Shown: positions 1 through 9,027 of the stretch, in pieces | How the letters are laid out: each line of letters opens with the position of its first letter | Numbering within the stretch: the first letter of the stretch is position 1 | Assembly (NCBI RefSeq): GCF_041431135.1 | Contig: NZ_CP107799.1 | Location: forward strand, 7,006,001-7,070,000 | Reading direction: 5' to 3' | Length of the DNA: 64,000 nucleotides | DNA from: Streptomyces sp. NBC_00554 | GTDB lineage: Bacteria; Actinomycetota; Actinomycetes; Streptomycetales; Streptomycetaceae | Translations under genes and position numbers: made by a program | The notes under the pieces: generated by a model | The model's database searches: none | What the model was told of the DNA's origin: nothing | What the model saw: the letters and a program-made list of their open reading frames with translations, nothing else

Positions 1-803
1 ATGACCGCGGGCTGCTTGTCGATACCGATCTGCCGCATCGCGCGCGCCTCGGGCTGCGAGGCGGTGATGAAGTCCCGGTTCAGGTCGAAGCCGTTGGCGT
101 TGGCGCGGGTGCCCGCGATACGGCCGTCCGGGTTCGCGGTGATGTTGAAGTACAGGCGGCTGTGGGCGAGAAGGTCGGCGGTCTTGGTGTCCTTGGCCGT
201 CGCGAGCTGCTCGATGAGCCCGAGGGCGGCGTCCGTGCCCTCCCACTCGTTGCCGTGGATGTTGTTGTTGAAGAAGACGGGCGTCTTGTACGTCTTCTTC
301 ACGGCCGGGTCCTTGGCCGCCGCCTGCGGAGCGTTCTCGATGAGCTCGCGCATCCGGTCCTGGGCGCGCGTCTCACGGCTGGACTCGGGCGCGGTGACGG
401 TGACGAGGTAGAGACGGTGGCCGCCGGCCGATTCGCCCGCGACCTCCACACTCACGCGATTGCCGAGCTCCTGAAGGGCGTTCAGCTTCGGGGCGATCGC
501 GTGGTACGGGGTGAGGCCGAGCTTGATGGACTTGTCGGCGGGGTTCTCCGGGTCCGGGGTGAGGACCTGCTCACGCGGATAGCCGGCGGTGGAGCCGGAG
601 AGGTCGGTGACGGGGGTGGCGAGGGCGTTGAGGGCGGCGCTCGCGGAGTTCCTGGCGGCGCTGCTCCCTTGGCCGTTCTCCTGGCCGGATCCCTCCCGGA
701 CAGGCGGTTTGCGGTCCGCGGTGGCGCTCTGCGGGGTGAGCAGGAGCGAGCCGGTAGCCAGGGCGATGACGGTCGCGGTCAGGACGGGTCTCGGTAGGCG
801 CAC
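1..803 (-). CDS. Secreted M14-family zinc carboxypeptidase (3' end beyond window)
   Basis: Exported metallocarboxypeptidase that would cleave C-terminal residues from extracellular peptides. The GTG at 803 is chosen because it has a GGAGG-type ribosome site just upstream and opens a signal peptide (basic MRLPRP, hydrophobic stretch, ATA cleavage region). Near residue 183 there is IHGNEWEG, the H-x-x-E zinc-binding core of M14 peptidases, and further on NANGFDLNRDF, also typical of the family. The gene runs off the left edge of the window, so the distal zinc His and the catalytic Glu cannot be checked. It is divergent from the Ala-rich gene at 1063. The family assignment is firm; the substrate is unknown. 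Confidence 0.88.
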   Translation of the reverse strand, partial: MRLPRPVLTATVIALATGSLLLTPQSATADRKPPVREGSGQENGQGSSAARNSASAALNALATPVTDLSGSTAGYPREQVLTPDPENPADKSIKLGLTPYHAIAPKLNALQELGNRVSVEVAGESAGGHRLYLVTVTAPESSRETRAQDRMRELIENAPQAAAKDPAVKKTYKTPVFFNNNIHGNEWEGTDAALGLIEQLATAKDTKTADLLAHSRLYFNITANPDGRIAGTRANANGFDLNRDFITASQPEARAMRQIGIDKQPAV

Positions 804-1062
804 GCGTCGTACCTCCTGAGGATTCATGAGGATTCCTGAGATCGGTTCAGGGTCGGGTCGGTCGGATCGGTACGGCGAGGTGTACCCGTTCGACTCTCCC
901 GCAACAAGAGGGCGTTGCTGTCACGTACGTCGTCACGCACGCTGTTACTGATGCCGTCAGGTCCGCCGTCACGGATGCCCCGGATGGCGCATGTCCGGTG
1001 GGTCGGAGGGGGCATCCTGAGTGCGACGGCCGAGCGGTACGCGTAACGAGGAGGGCCCCTCC

Positions 1063-1926
1063 ATGTCCCCGATTCCGTCGCTCCCCAGCAGGGAGGACGT
1101 GCTGCGCATGGCACGCAGCACGACCGACATCACCGGCCAACTCCTCGACACGGCAGGGAACATCACCAGAATCGCGGTCAACACCCTTGATCCCCGGGAC
1201 GGTTCCGGCGCGGAGGCGCTGCGCGTCCTGCGCGAGACGACGGCCGAGCTGGCCGAGGCGAGCGCGTCGCCGCAGGCGCAGGAAGCCTTCTACCGGATCG
1301 TGGACACCCTGACCCGGCTCGGCACCAGCGGGGCACCGCTGGCGGCACACCCCGTGAGCGAACCCGCGCAGGTGCTCCTCTCCGCGCTCGGCGACAGCCT
1401 GCTGCCGGTCCTCGACGCGGTGGCACCCGCGGTGGAGGAGGCGGCCGACGCCCTTGCCGAACTGGTCGACGCCGGCTCGCCGTTGCTGCCCGCGGCGGCC
1501 GGGATCACCGCGGGCGTACTCCTCGCACTGGCTCCGGTGATCCGGGCCGCCGCGGACGTCCTGCGCGACACATCCCCCGAACTCCGCCGCATCGCCGACG
1601 CGTTGACGGCCGCGCTGGCACCACTCCTCCCGCTCCAGGTTGCTCTCGCGGAACGGGCCGCCGCGGTGGGGGCGGGGATCGTACGCGCCTCCCTGCCACC
1701 CCTGGCCGACCTCACGGAGGCCGCCGCGACCGCGACGAAGGCGGCCCGCCCACTCCTCATCGCCACCGAGGAGTTCCTCGTCTCCGGCCTGGAACACCTT
1801 CAGCCGCTCCTCCTGGGCACGGCTTCACGGGCCGGGCGCGTGGCCCGCTCGGCAGCGGTTCGCGTGTCGGCGGCGGTGTCGCCTGCGGCGGAGCGGGGGG
1901 TGGTGGTGGCGGTGACGCCGGTGTGA
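1063..1926 (+). CDS. Ala/Leu-rich hypothetical protein
   Basis: A 287-residue protein that I do not recognise. The ATG at 1063 has a GAGGAGGG ribosome site about 8 nt upstream; a longer reading from 1021 has none. Composition is strongly Ala/Leu/Val with few aromatic residues, and the pattern suggests long amphipathic helices (for example the ALAPVIRAAADVLRD region). There is no signal peptide and no clear membrane segment, although residues 130-165 are hydrophobic. The helical repeats could be an apolipoprotein-like or phasin-like bundle, but that is only inference. It stands alone, divergent from the M14 peptidase and upstream of a lipoprotein gene. Confidence 0.7.
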   Translation: MSPIPSLPSREDVLRMARSTTDITGQLLDTAGNITRIAVNTLDPRDGSGAEALRVLRETTAELAEASASPQAQEAFYRIVDTLTRLGTSGAPLAAHPVSEPAQVLLSALGDSLLPVLDAVAPAVEEAADALAELVDAGSPLLPAAAGITAGVLLALAPVIRAAADVLRDTSPELRRIADALTAALAPLLPLQVALAERAAAVGAGIVRASLPPLADLTEAAATATKAARPLLIATEEFLVSGLEHLQPLLLGTASRAGRVARSAAVRVSAAVSPAAERGVVVAVTPV

Positions 1927-2040
1927 TTCGCTGCCGCTTCAGGGGTTGTTGTGGCGCAGATCTGCCCGCCGTGGAGTGCTCTCGCTGTGCCCATGACAGA
2001 CTCGGCGATCTGTCAGCCACGCTTGAGGAGGCCCCCTGCC

Positions 2041-2793
2041 ATGCGCCACTTGGCCACCGTGGCGGCCGGTATCGCGGCCGTCGTCCTGCTCACGGGCTGT
2101 GGCGCCGGGGATGACGGGAAAGCACCCGCATCGACGTCGAAGAGTGGAGCATCGGCCACGCCGGACTCCGATGGTTCATTCGAAGTCGAGGCGGCGCTCA
2201 AGAACGCCGATCCAGCGCCTTACTCGGCCGAGATGACCACGGAAACCTATACGGGCTCCACGCTGACGGTCGTGATGGCCGGCCGGATGAATTTCAACGG
2301 ATCAGCACCTACGGGCAAACTGACCATGACGTCCTCCGACAGCGTCCCGGAGGACCAGGCGTTCAACGCGGAGACGATCCTGCTGGAGGACGCCACCTAC
2401 ACGCGGACACTCGATGACGACGGAGCAGCTGGGGAGTGGCAGCGCACGGAACTGGACTCCTCAAGCGCGGGCGTAGCTGACTACAGCGCTTACGCGCAGC
2501 TGCTCTTGGACCTCGGACCGGAGGCCCGAAAAGGTCCGGAGGAGATGGCCGGAACCCCGGCACACCGACTTTCCGGGAAGCTCACCCAGAACCAGATCCG
2601 AACAGTGGACCGTCGGCTGTACGACAAGATGCGCGCCACAGGCACCGAGGAGTTCGCCTGCGACGTATGGGTCAACGAATCCGGCCGAGTCGTGCGCTTC
2701 GAGCAGTGGCTCGAGGTGTCCGGCAACTCGGCGCACAACGTCGTGACGCTCAAGAATTTCAGCGACCCGGTGGCTGTGGCCGCGCCTGAGTAG
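2041..2793 (+). CDS. Lipoprotein, LppX/LprAFG-like
   Basis: A 250-residue membrane-anchored lipoprotein. The N-terminus MRHLATVAAGIAAVVLLTGC is a textbook lipoprotein signal with lipobox LTGC, so the mature protein starts at Cys20 and is tethered outside the membrane. The start has GAGGAG about 10 nt upstream. After a Ser/Ala-rich linker, the body alternates short beta-type stretches (PYSAEMTTET, TLTVVMAGRMNF, VWVNESGRVVRFEQW). This resembles the LppX_LprAFG fold that carries lipids or lipophilic ligands in actinobacteria. That fold assignment is inference from pattern; the lipoprotein call is certain. It is monocistronic. Confidence 0.82.
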   Translation: MRHLATVAAGIAAVVLLTGCGAGDDGKAPASTSKSGASATPDSDGSFEVEAALKNADPAPYSAEMTTETYTGSTLTVVMAGRMNFNGSAPTGKLTMTSSDSVPEDQAFNAETILLEDATYTRTLDDDGAAGEWQRTELDSSSAGVADYSAYAQLLLDLGPEARKGPEEMAGTPAHRLSGKLTQNQIRTVDRRLYDKMRATGTEEFACDVWVNESGRVVRFEQWLEVSGNSAHNVVTLKNFSDPVAVAAPE

Positions 2794-3176
2794 CTCCAGC
2801 TCAACCATCGCGCCTTGTAGAGATGGCATTTGGCATCCGACATCAGCGGCTGACACCAACAGCAGGTTCGGACAACGAACCTGCCGGGGGCGATCGTGCC
2901 GCGGGCTGGTGGTGGGCATGGGTAATTGAGTCATTACCGGCGTATTGCGGCGTGCCTAATCTCCTGGCAGCCGTACCAGCCGGCGACTGACACAGCACCG
3001 CCTCAACGCCGAAGCACACCAACGACCCTCACCACAGCCCACCGGCATCGCATCCAGACGACCCGTCAGCGAATAGACCCCTGCGGCTCACCCGTCCCCG
3101 GCGGGCTCAAGATGTCCGTGTCAGACACTCCCGTTCCGGCGTGCCCCGAAGGGCGCGTGACAGCACAGGCAGAGCG
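2794..3176. other. Intergenic stretch without a recognisable gene
   Basis: This 383-base gap lies between the 3' ends of two convergent genes (lipoprotein and membrane protein). No reading frame in it has both a ribosome site and convincing composition. I see no tRNA, repeat or long hairpin. Confidence 0.5.
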
Positions 3177-4517
3177 TCACTCGCCGCCCTCCGGGCGCGG
3201 TGGCGCCACCCGCTCGGCGTCGAGGGTGACGCGGCCGGAGGCGGCGAGGAGCGCGAGGAGTGCGAGCAGGGCCAGCAGGATGACGACCAGTAGCAGGATG
3301 GTCAGGACTGTCGGGTGGTTCCAGAGTGCGAAGACCAGGGCGACGATCAGCAGGGCGGCCAGGGCGATCCAGTGGCGGTGGGCCTGGGTCCAGGTGCCCA
3401 CCCGGCCGGTGCGGACCTGGTGGCCGTAGGCCCACTGCGCTGTGGAGTCCGCGGCGCGCTCGGATGTGCCGCGGACGGCGCGTGGCAGCCGTCCGGGGCC
3501 GATCAGGTAGGCGCCCAGCGCGATGATCACGCCGAGGACGATCGCCGTGCGCAGGCTGACCTTCAGGAAGTGCAGCAGGGTGTCGAAGATGGCTGCCGCG
3601 GCGGCCTCCGACTGCACCTGGGGCGGGAGGTGGTCCAGGTAGTAGCGGCGGGCGATGACCAGGCCGATGGCCACGACCAGGCAGGCGAAGGCCGCGCCGA
3701 GGGCGGTACGGGCCAGGGCCCGGCGGCGCCGGTGGGCCAGCAGCACACCGGCCGCGCCGATCAGCACGACGAGCACGGGGAACCAGTTCCCGATCACGTC
3801 CAGCAGATGGGCACCGTCGCGGATCTTCTTCAGCTGGTCCGATTGGAAGAGCACCATCTGCTTGTCGACGTCGGGGATCTTGGCGGCCGGCGACAGGCCG
3901 GCGTCCACGAGCGCTTCCTTGACCTGGTCGACGGCTTCGCCGACGTCGAGGGTGACTGTTCCGCCGTTCACGCCCACGGCTCCTCGGCCCTCGCCGGTGA
4001 GCGCGTGCACGACCGCGGAGTGGGCCTCCCGGTTGGCGTTCGTCCAGATCCGCTCGAAGCGGTCGCTCTCCACGAAGCGTGTGGCCACCTTCTCCACCGT
4101 GTCGTTGACCACGGAGTCGAGCTGCGGGCCCAGACCCTTCACGGCGTTCGCTGCCCGCGGCGGTAGTCCCTGCGACTGCAGCCAGGCGGCGATGTCCGCA
4201 GCGGCCTGGCTGCCGTTCACCCGCACGTCGGCGGCTTGGGTAATGCGGTTGACCGCCGCGGCCTCGATCGCCGGATCCGAGGCCAGCGGCGAGACCGTCG
4301 CCACGTACCGGTCGGTGTCCAGAGCGATGCCGTGCACCCACACCGTGAGCAGTGCGATCGGCACCAGGATGCAGGTGAGGACGATGAGTACTGCCGAGGC
4401 GATCTTCTGCGTGATCCGCGCGGCCGCCGAGCCGTGCTTGTGTCCACTTCCGGCCGCGTCACCCGCGTCCCCCTCGGGGGCGGCATCGGGCTCGGACGAA
4501 TTGTGCGGGGTGGTCAT
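3177..4517 (-). CDS. Integral membrane protein with large extracytoplasmic loop
   Basis: A 446-residue protein with a disordered N-terminus, a transmembrane helix at about 38-62 (IASAVLIVLTCILVPIALL), an outside domain of about 190 residues, then about four helices between residue 250 and the end (VLVVLIGAAGVLL, LGAAFACLVVAIGLVIA, TAIVLGVIIALGAYLI, and a Leu-rich pair near 385-430). A GGGAG ribosome site precedes the ATG. The soluble segment (ITQAADVRVNG ... VDQVKEALVDAGL) looks helical. The architecture is common in Streptomyces membrane proteins of unknown role, and I do not assign a function. Confidence 0.8.
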   Translation of the reverse strand: MTTPHNSSEPDAAPEGDAGDAAGSGHKHGSAAARITQKIASAVLIVLTCILVPIALLTVWVHGIALDTDRYVATVSPLASDPAIEAAAVNRITQAADVRVNGSQAAADIAAWLQSQGLPPRAANAVKGLGPQLDSVVNDTVEKVATRFVESDRFERIWTNANREAHSAVVHALTGEGRGAVGVNGGTVTLDVGEAVDQVKEALVDAGLSPAAKIPDVDKQMVLFQSDQLKKIRDGAHLLDVIGNWFPVLVVLIGAAGVLLAHRRRRALARTALGAAFACLVVAIGLVIARRYYLDHLPPQVQSEAAAAAIFDTLLHFLKVSLRTAIVLGVIIALGAYLIGPGRLPRAVRGTSERAADSTAQWAYGHQVRTGRVGTWTQAHRHWIALAALLIVALVFALWNHPTVLTILLLVVILLALLALLALLAASGRVTLDAERVAPPRPEGGE

Positions 4518-4740
4518 GGAGGGCTCCCGGGGGATTGGCCTCCCTCCATTCCCGCCGCTTTACGGCGAGACGGCACGCCCAGGTGGGCCGTACGGGCAGG
4601 AGGTGGCCAACCACCCCGGCGCGTGACCCCGCAGTGCGGGCCGCGGTCCGTGCCGGTCGCACGCCGCGTGCGCGCACTGTGTCACCGCGATGGCCGTGAC
4701 GGCTCCGGGTGAACGCACGCGTCGGCGAGGGCGTCCGCTC

Positions 4741-5067
4741 TCAGCCTTGAGCCTCGATCTCGGCATCGGCGACGGCGATGACGATGCCGAGTGCCTTGGC
4801 GATGTTGCCCGCCGCTGTCATGACGCGGGCGGTGCCCACGATGGGCGCGATGGCGACCAGGACGTCCTGCAACTGTTCGGCGGTGAGACCGGCCTTGAGA
4901 GCGGGGTCGATATGGGCCGCGTAGGAGATCGGCGGGGCGTCCGAGGCGGCGAGCGCCGCGATGCGCGTGAGTATGAGCATGTCCGGGGCCAGCCCGCATC
5001 GCTCGATCGAGTCGACCGTCATGGCGGCGAGGGTGTCCAGGACAGGGGTTTCAGATGCAGTGGACAT
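4741..5067 (-). CDS. Carboxymuconolactone decarboxylase (CMD/AhpD-like) family protein
   Basis: A 108-residue all-alpha protein starting at the ATG with CAGGAGGG upstream; longer upstream extensions lack ribosome sites. The sequence LKAGLTAEQLQDVLVAIAPIVGTARVMTAA matches the second half of the CMD/AhpD fold. The Cys-x-x-Cys typical of the peroxidase-coupled AhpD subgroup is absent, so a peroxidase-partner role is not supported. Related short CMD proteins act on lactones or are uncharacterised. Monocistronic, divergent from the amphi-Trp gene. Confidence 0.8.
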   Translation of the reverse strand: MSTASETPVLDTLAAMTVDSIERCGLAPDMLILTRIAALAASDAPPISYAAHIDPALKAGLTAEQLQDVLVAIAPIVGTARVMTAAGNIAKALGIVIAVADAEIEAQG

Positions 5068-5335
5068 GTCGCATGCCCTCCTGGTGAGTTCCGAGCCCGA
5101 GAGAGCTACGAGGCGGAGAGAACCGGGTTCCGCGAACGCGAAGCTCCCTACAACCCTAGAACCCCGCTGCCGGTCGGGCACCCCGAGGTGCGGTGTGATC
5201 CCGGTGGGCCGAGATTGGAACAGCGGCTTCGTGATCTGGGCGCTGTGCACCGCTCCCAGTCCCTCGGAGCGATGAAACGGGGGACAGCCTCGAGGCGCGG
5301 CCCGACACCAGGTCGCTTCCGGATCGGAGACACCC

Positions 5336-5704
5336 ATGAAGGACTTCAAGTTCGAGCAGAAGCGCTCGCTGTCACGCCTTGAGGCGGCCGACCAGCTCAC
5401 GGCACTCGCAGCCGCGCTGCGGAAAGGCGAGGATGCAGAACTGGAACTCGGCCCGGCAACTCTGAGCCTGCGGATCCCCGACGACCTTCGCAGTGAGATC
5501 GAGGTCGAGATCGGCGATGGGGAGATCGAGTTGGAGATCGAACTCAAGTGGCCGACGGCGCCGACCCGGACAGAGCCGTCACGGACGGCGGCACGCACGG
5601 AGAAGGCCACAACGCGAAAGAGCGTGCCCGCAAAGCCGAGGCGCACCGGTACGGGCGCCAAAGGAAGCAAAAGCGCGAAGCGGTCCGCTACGAAGACGTC
5701 CTGA
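5336..5704 (+). CDS. Amphi-Trp domain protein with basic tail
   Basis: A 122-residue protein. Residues 1-75 (MKDFKFEQKRSLSRLEAADQ ... IELELKW-type end) match the small amphi-Trp domain, with its alternating acidic and hydrophobic strand (EIEVEIGDGEIELEIELKW) ending in the conserved Trp. The remainder is a Lys/Arg/Thr/Ser-rich tail typical of nucleic-acid or polyanion contact. GGAGACACCC precedes the ATG. The domain is widespread in bacteria and archaea but its biochemical role is not established. It is followed by EI24 with an independent promoter-like sequence. Confidence 0.8.
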   Translation: MKDFKFEQKRSLSRLEAADQLTALAAALRKGEDAELELGPATLSLRIPDDLRSEIEVEIGDGEIELEIELKWPTAPTRTEPSRTAARTEKATTRKSVPAKPRRTGTGAKGSKSAKRSATKTS

Positions 5705-5819
5705 GTCGCGCCGAGAGCCGAGAGTTGCGCCGAGGGCCGAGCGCCTCGGGCCGGCAGACCACACAGGGTCCGTCAGGCAGCCGACGAACCCCATGAACCA
5801 TCGACGCTAAAGTTTCCCC

Positions 5820-6626
5820 ATGCGTGACTTCGGGGTGGGCTTCAACTACTTGCTACAGGGCCAGCGATGGGTGGCGAGGCACGGGAAACAGTACGGATTC
5901 GGTCTGCTCCCGGGGCTGATCACCCTCGTGCTGTACGCGGCGGCCCTCGTCGCCCTTGCGATATACGGCGACGACTTCATCACCTGGTCGACCCCGTTCG
6001 CGGACGACTGGACCAGCCCCTGGCAGGGCCTCTTCCGCGGCTTCCTCACCGCCGTACTGTTCGCCCTCGCCCTCCTGCTCTCCGTCGTCACCTTTACAGC
6101 GGTCACCCTCCTCATCGGCCAGCCCTTCTACGAGAACCTCTCGGAGAAGGTCGACCGTGACGTCTCCCCGGACGGCACGGCCCCCGAGTCGGGCCTGCCG
6201 CTGTGGCGGGAGCTGTGGATCTCGGCCCGCGACAGCCTCCGTATCGTCGCCAGGGCTGCCCTGTGGGGCGTGCTGCTCTTCGCGCTCGGCTTCATCCCGT
6301 TCGTCGGCCAGACGGCGGTCCCGGTGATCGGCTTCTTCGTCACCGGCTTCTTCCTGACGGAGGAACTGGCGGGGGTGGCCCTGCAGCGCCGCCGAGTCGA
6401 GCTCCGCGACCGCCTCACCCTGCTCCGCTCCCGCAAGACCCTGATCTGGGGCTTCGGCACCCCCCTCGCGGTCTCGTTCCTGGTCCCCTTCGTCGCCGTC
6501 TTCCTGATGCCCGGCGCGGTCGCGGGCGCCACACTGATGGCCCGCGACCTGCTGGGCGAGGAGACTACGGACGGCGACCGGGACAGGAACGGCGCGGACG
6601 ACCAGGAACCTGCGTCCGCGGGCTGA
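5820..6626 (+). CDS. EI24 domain-containing membrane protein
   Basis: A 268-residue polytopic protein of the EI24/CysZ-like family. It opens with DFGVGFNYLLQGQRWVARHG, has hydrophobic helices around 29-50, 78-105, 150-185 and 215-240, and the conserved PFYENLSEKVD segment after the second helix. CysZ proteins transport sulfate, but many actinobacterial EI24 proteins are uncharacterised. No ribosome site is visible; instead a TAAAGT hexamer lies 6 nt before the ATG (5808-5813), suggesting a leaderless transcript. The C-terminus is charged and cytoplasmic. Confidence 0.85.
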   Translation: MRDFGVGFNYLLQGQRWVARHGKQYGFGLLPGLITLVLYAAALVALAIYGDDFITWSTPFADDWTSPWQGLFRGFLTAVLFALALLLSVVTFTAVTLLIGQPFYENLSEKVDRDVSPDGTAPESGLPLWRELWISARDSLRIVARAALWGVLLFALGFIPFVGQTAVPVIGFFVTGFFLTEELAGVALQRRRVELRDRLTLLRSRKTLIWGFGTPLAVSFLVPFVAVFLMPGAVAGATLMARDLLGEETTDGDRDRNGADDQEPASAG

Positions 6627-6644
6627 CCGGCGTCCACGCCCCCG

Positions 6645-7901
6645 TCAGGAGGGCTGACCCGCGTCCACCGCCACCGTCAGGATCGCCCGCACCTGCGCGA
6701 TGATGTCCAGCCGGTTCTGTACGAACTCGGGGTCGGTGACGGTCCCGGTCGCCGGGTCCGTGTTGCCGGTCCCGAACTGCAGCACCGGCGTGTGCACATG
6801 CCCACCCGGCAACTCGTCATGCAGCCCGAGCCGGTCGCGCAGCAGCGTCGCGCGGTACGCGATCTCGTTGGAGAGGTAGTTCCCGCCGCCCCCGGAACGG
6901 GCCACCGAGCCCGGGGTCGGACCGTCCGGACGTACGACCTGCTCCGTGCCGCCCGCCGGGATCTCGGTTACCGACGTGTTGTCGTACACCGGGAAGCGGC
7001 CCGTGCTCGCGTCCACGATCGCCTTGTACGGCAGGGTCGTTGACGTCCACTGCGGCTGCGAGGCCGGATCGGTGACCGGGACGGTCTCGGTCCGCGAGAG
7101 GTTCTCGTTGTCGGGGAAACCGCCCCGCCAGGCCCCGTTGGTCCGCTCCACGTCGAACCGGCCGACCCGGCCCTGGCTCACCGTCGTGAACAGGTCCACG
7201 CGGGGGAGCTGCTTCCGCAGTGTCCGTTCCACCGTCTGGTCGGCGAAGTCCTGCCAGCGGACGGGGAACATGGCCGTCTCGACGCGTGCAGGCCCGTCCG
7301 CGGTCTGGATCGTCGTGCCGTCGAGGGCGAGGGCGGTGGCTCCGGAGGGGTTGGAGATCCGGATGTCACGGTCCAGCGTGAACGGGTCGAATCCGGTGAC
7401 CAGGATCCGCTTCACGCTCTTGCCGTGCGGGTAGCGGATGGCGTTCTGGCCGCGCGAGGTCTCCTCCAACTTGCCCAACAGCTTGTCTCGTTGGGCATCC
7501 GTGAGCCCGAACTCCGGCTCCCACTGGCGCACTTCGCGTGTCATGCTCAGCCGCGCCCAGTACAGCGGCCGGTCGTCGTCCCGGCTCAGATCTCCGCCCG
7601 CCGGGCCCCGGCCCTGTGCCCGGTCCACCGCACGAGTCCACAGCTGCGAACCCTGCCGTACGACGATGCGCTCGGCCTGCGCGTACGAGTCGGCGCTGCC
7701 CAGCGCCCGCGCGAACTCCGGTGCCACGGAGTCGAATCCGGAGCGCGCCAGGATCTCCTGAGGCGCGGCCTTGTCGAGCCGCAGCTCCTCCACGGTGAAG
7801 GTCTCGGCGGCCGAAGAGGCGGCGGACGCGTTGGGCGCCGCCGAGAGCCCCGCCACCAGGGCCAGTCCGAGTACGCCGATCCGAACACGTATGTGCGTCA
7901 A
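6645..7901 (-). CDS. Secreted pyroglutamyl-peptidase-like (C15) protein with Cys-to-Ser change
   Basis: A 418-residue exported protein. The signal peptide is MTHIRVRIGVLGLALVAGL ending at an ASA-type cleavage site. A helical region follows, and then from about residue 165 a peptidase C15 fold opens with ILVTGFDPF. The catalytic Glu region (GRVGRFDVERTNG) and the His near the end (GGHVHTPVLQFG) are present. At the position of the usual catalytic Cys, in a context like AGTYVCN, this protein has GGGNYLSNEIAYR, with Ser. It is therefore either a Ser-dependent variant or catalytically inactive. Convergent with EI24; only 18 bases separate the two genes. Confidence 0.75.
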   Translation of the reverse strand: MTHIRVRIGVLGLALVAGLSAAPNASAASSAAETFTVEELRLDKAAPQEILARSGFDSVAPEFARALGSADSYAQAERIVVRQGSQLWTRAVDRAQGRGPAGGDLSRDDDRPLYWARLSMTREVRQWEPEFGLTDAQRDKLLGKLEETSRGQNAIRYPHGKSVKRILVTGFDPFTLDRDIRISNPSGATALALDGTTIQTADGPARVETAMFPVRWQDFADQTVERTLRKQLPRVDLFTTVSQGRVGRFDVERTNGAWRGGFPDNENLSRTETVPVTDPASQPQWTSTTLPYKAIVDASTGRFPVYDNTSVTEIPAGGTEQVVRPDGPTPGSVARSGGGGNYLSNEIAYRATLLRDRLGLHDELPGGHVHTPVLQFGTGNTDPATGTVTDPEFVQNRLDIIAQVRAILTVAVDAGQPS

Positions 7902-7988
7902 GGGAATTCAGGCCTTCCGTCGCCGTGGGGTGCTGCCGGATGGCCGCAGTATCGCGTGACGGACGGGACGTACGCCATGGGGTGTGGC

Positions 7989-8969
7989 TCAGGTGGGGAT
8001 CTTCGCGGCCGTCTCCCGCAGTGCCCGCAGGAACGCTTCCGCCGCCGGGGTCAGGGACCGCCCTCGTACCGTCGCCGCGTACACCGCCCGCGCGGGCGCG
8101 GCCTCGTCGAGCACCGGGAGCAGCGTGATGTCGGGACGTACGGACTCCGCGGCGAGCGCCGGGATCAGGGCCACGCCGAGACCGGCGGCGACGTATCCCT
8201 GCTTGGCGGTCCACTCGGCCACGACGTGCGCCACGCGCGGGCGGAAGCCGTGCCGCAGGGCCGCGTCGAGGAGGGTGCCCTCGGGGCGGGAGCCGCCGGA
8301 GATCCAGTCGGCGTCGGCGAGTTGGGGGAGTCGTACCGAGGGCTCGGCGGCGAGCGGGTGGCCGGCGGGGACGGCGACGTACAGGGACTCGTCGAGGAGG
8401 TGGTGCAGTGTGTACGCGTCCAGCGGGGCCCGGCCCGTCGTCGAGACGATCGCCAGGTCCAGACTGCCAGCGGACAGCCGCTCCAGGAGTACGGGCGTGA
8501 GCCCCTCCTCGCGGGTGAGCCGCACCCCCGGGTGGCGGGTGCGGAACGCGGCGATGGTCCGCGGTACGAGGGCGGCGTCGGCCGTGGCGAAGGCGCCCAC
8601 CCGCAGCCGTCCGCCCGCCACCTCCCGTAGCGCCGTCAACTCGCGCTCCGCCCCCTGCAGCCGCTCGACCACGGCCTCGGCGTGCGGCACGAGGATCCGC
8701 CCGGCCTCCGTCAGCCGTACGCCCCGGGGCAGCCGGTCGAAGAGCGGGGCGCCGCCGAGCGCCGACTCCAGCGAGGAGATCTGCCGCGACACCGCGGACT
8801 GCGTCCACCCGAGGGTGCGCGCCGCCACGGTGAACGAACCGTGCCGGGCGACGTCCAGGAACACCCGCAGCCACACGGTCGAGAGATCGGGAGCGTCCTC
8901 GCCGGTCCCGACCGCGTCCGCGGCAGCCCCGACCGCGCCGCCCGTCAGATTGTCATGCGCGTTCTGCAT
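7989..8969 (-). CDS. LysR-family transcriptional regulator
   Basis: A 326-residue regulator. A winged helix-turn-helix lies near the N-terminus (LRVFLDVARHGSFTVAARTL ... TQSAVSRQISSLE), and the C-terminal two-thirds is the LysR substrate-binding fold (GRLRVGAF, LDLAIVST, GLGVALIPALAA). Three in-frame ATGs are possible (8987, 8978, 8969). I choose 8969 because a TAGCAT hexamer lies 7 nt upstream and no Shine-Dalgarno sequence fits any of them. It is divergent from a dehydrogenase gene 58 bp away, the usual arrangement for a LysR protein controlling its neighbour. The effector is probably a substrate of the dehydrogenase/RidA pair. Confidence 0.87.
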   Translation of the reverse strand: MQNAHDNLTGGAVGAAADAVGTGEDAPDLSTVWLRVFLDVARHGSFTVAARTLGWTQSAVSRQISSLESALGGAPLFDRLPRGVRLTEAGRILVPHAEAVVERLQGAERELTALREVAGGRLRVGAFATADAALVPRTIAAFRTRHPGVRLTREEGLTPVLLERLSAGSLDLAIVSTTGRAPLDAYTLHHLLDESLYVAVPAGHPLAAEPSVRLPQLADADWISGGSRPEGTLLDAALRHGFRPRVAHVVAEWTAKQGYVAAGLGVALIPALAAESVRPDITLLPVLDEAAPARAVYAATVRGRSLTPAAEAFLRALRETAAKIPT

Positions 8970-8991
8970 GTCACCCATGCTAGACATTCGC

Positions 8992-9020
8992 TTGTCGCAT
9001 CGCCCGTGCATGCCTAGCGT
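8992..9020 (+). promoter_or_regulatory. Predicted promoter of the dehydrogenase gene
   Basis: TTGTCG (8992-8997) and TAGCGT (9015-9020) are separated by exactly 17 bp and end 7 nt before the ATG at 9028, as expected for a leaderless transcript. GCTAG and CTAGC half sites (8979-8983 and 9014-9018) form an inverted pair that a LysR protein could use. Confidence 0.5.
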
Positions 9021-9027
9021 CGAAGGC

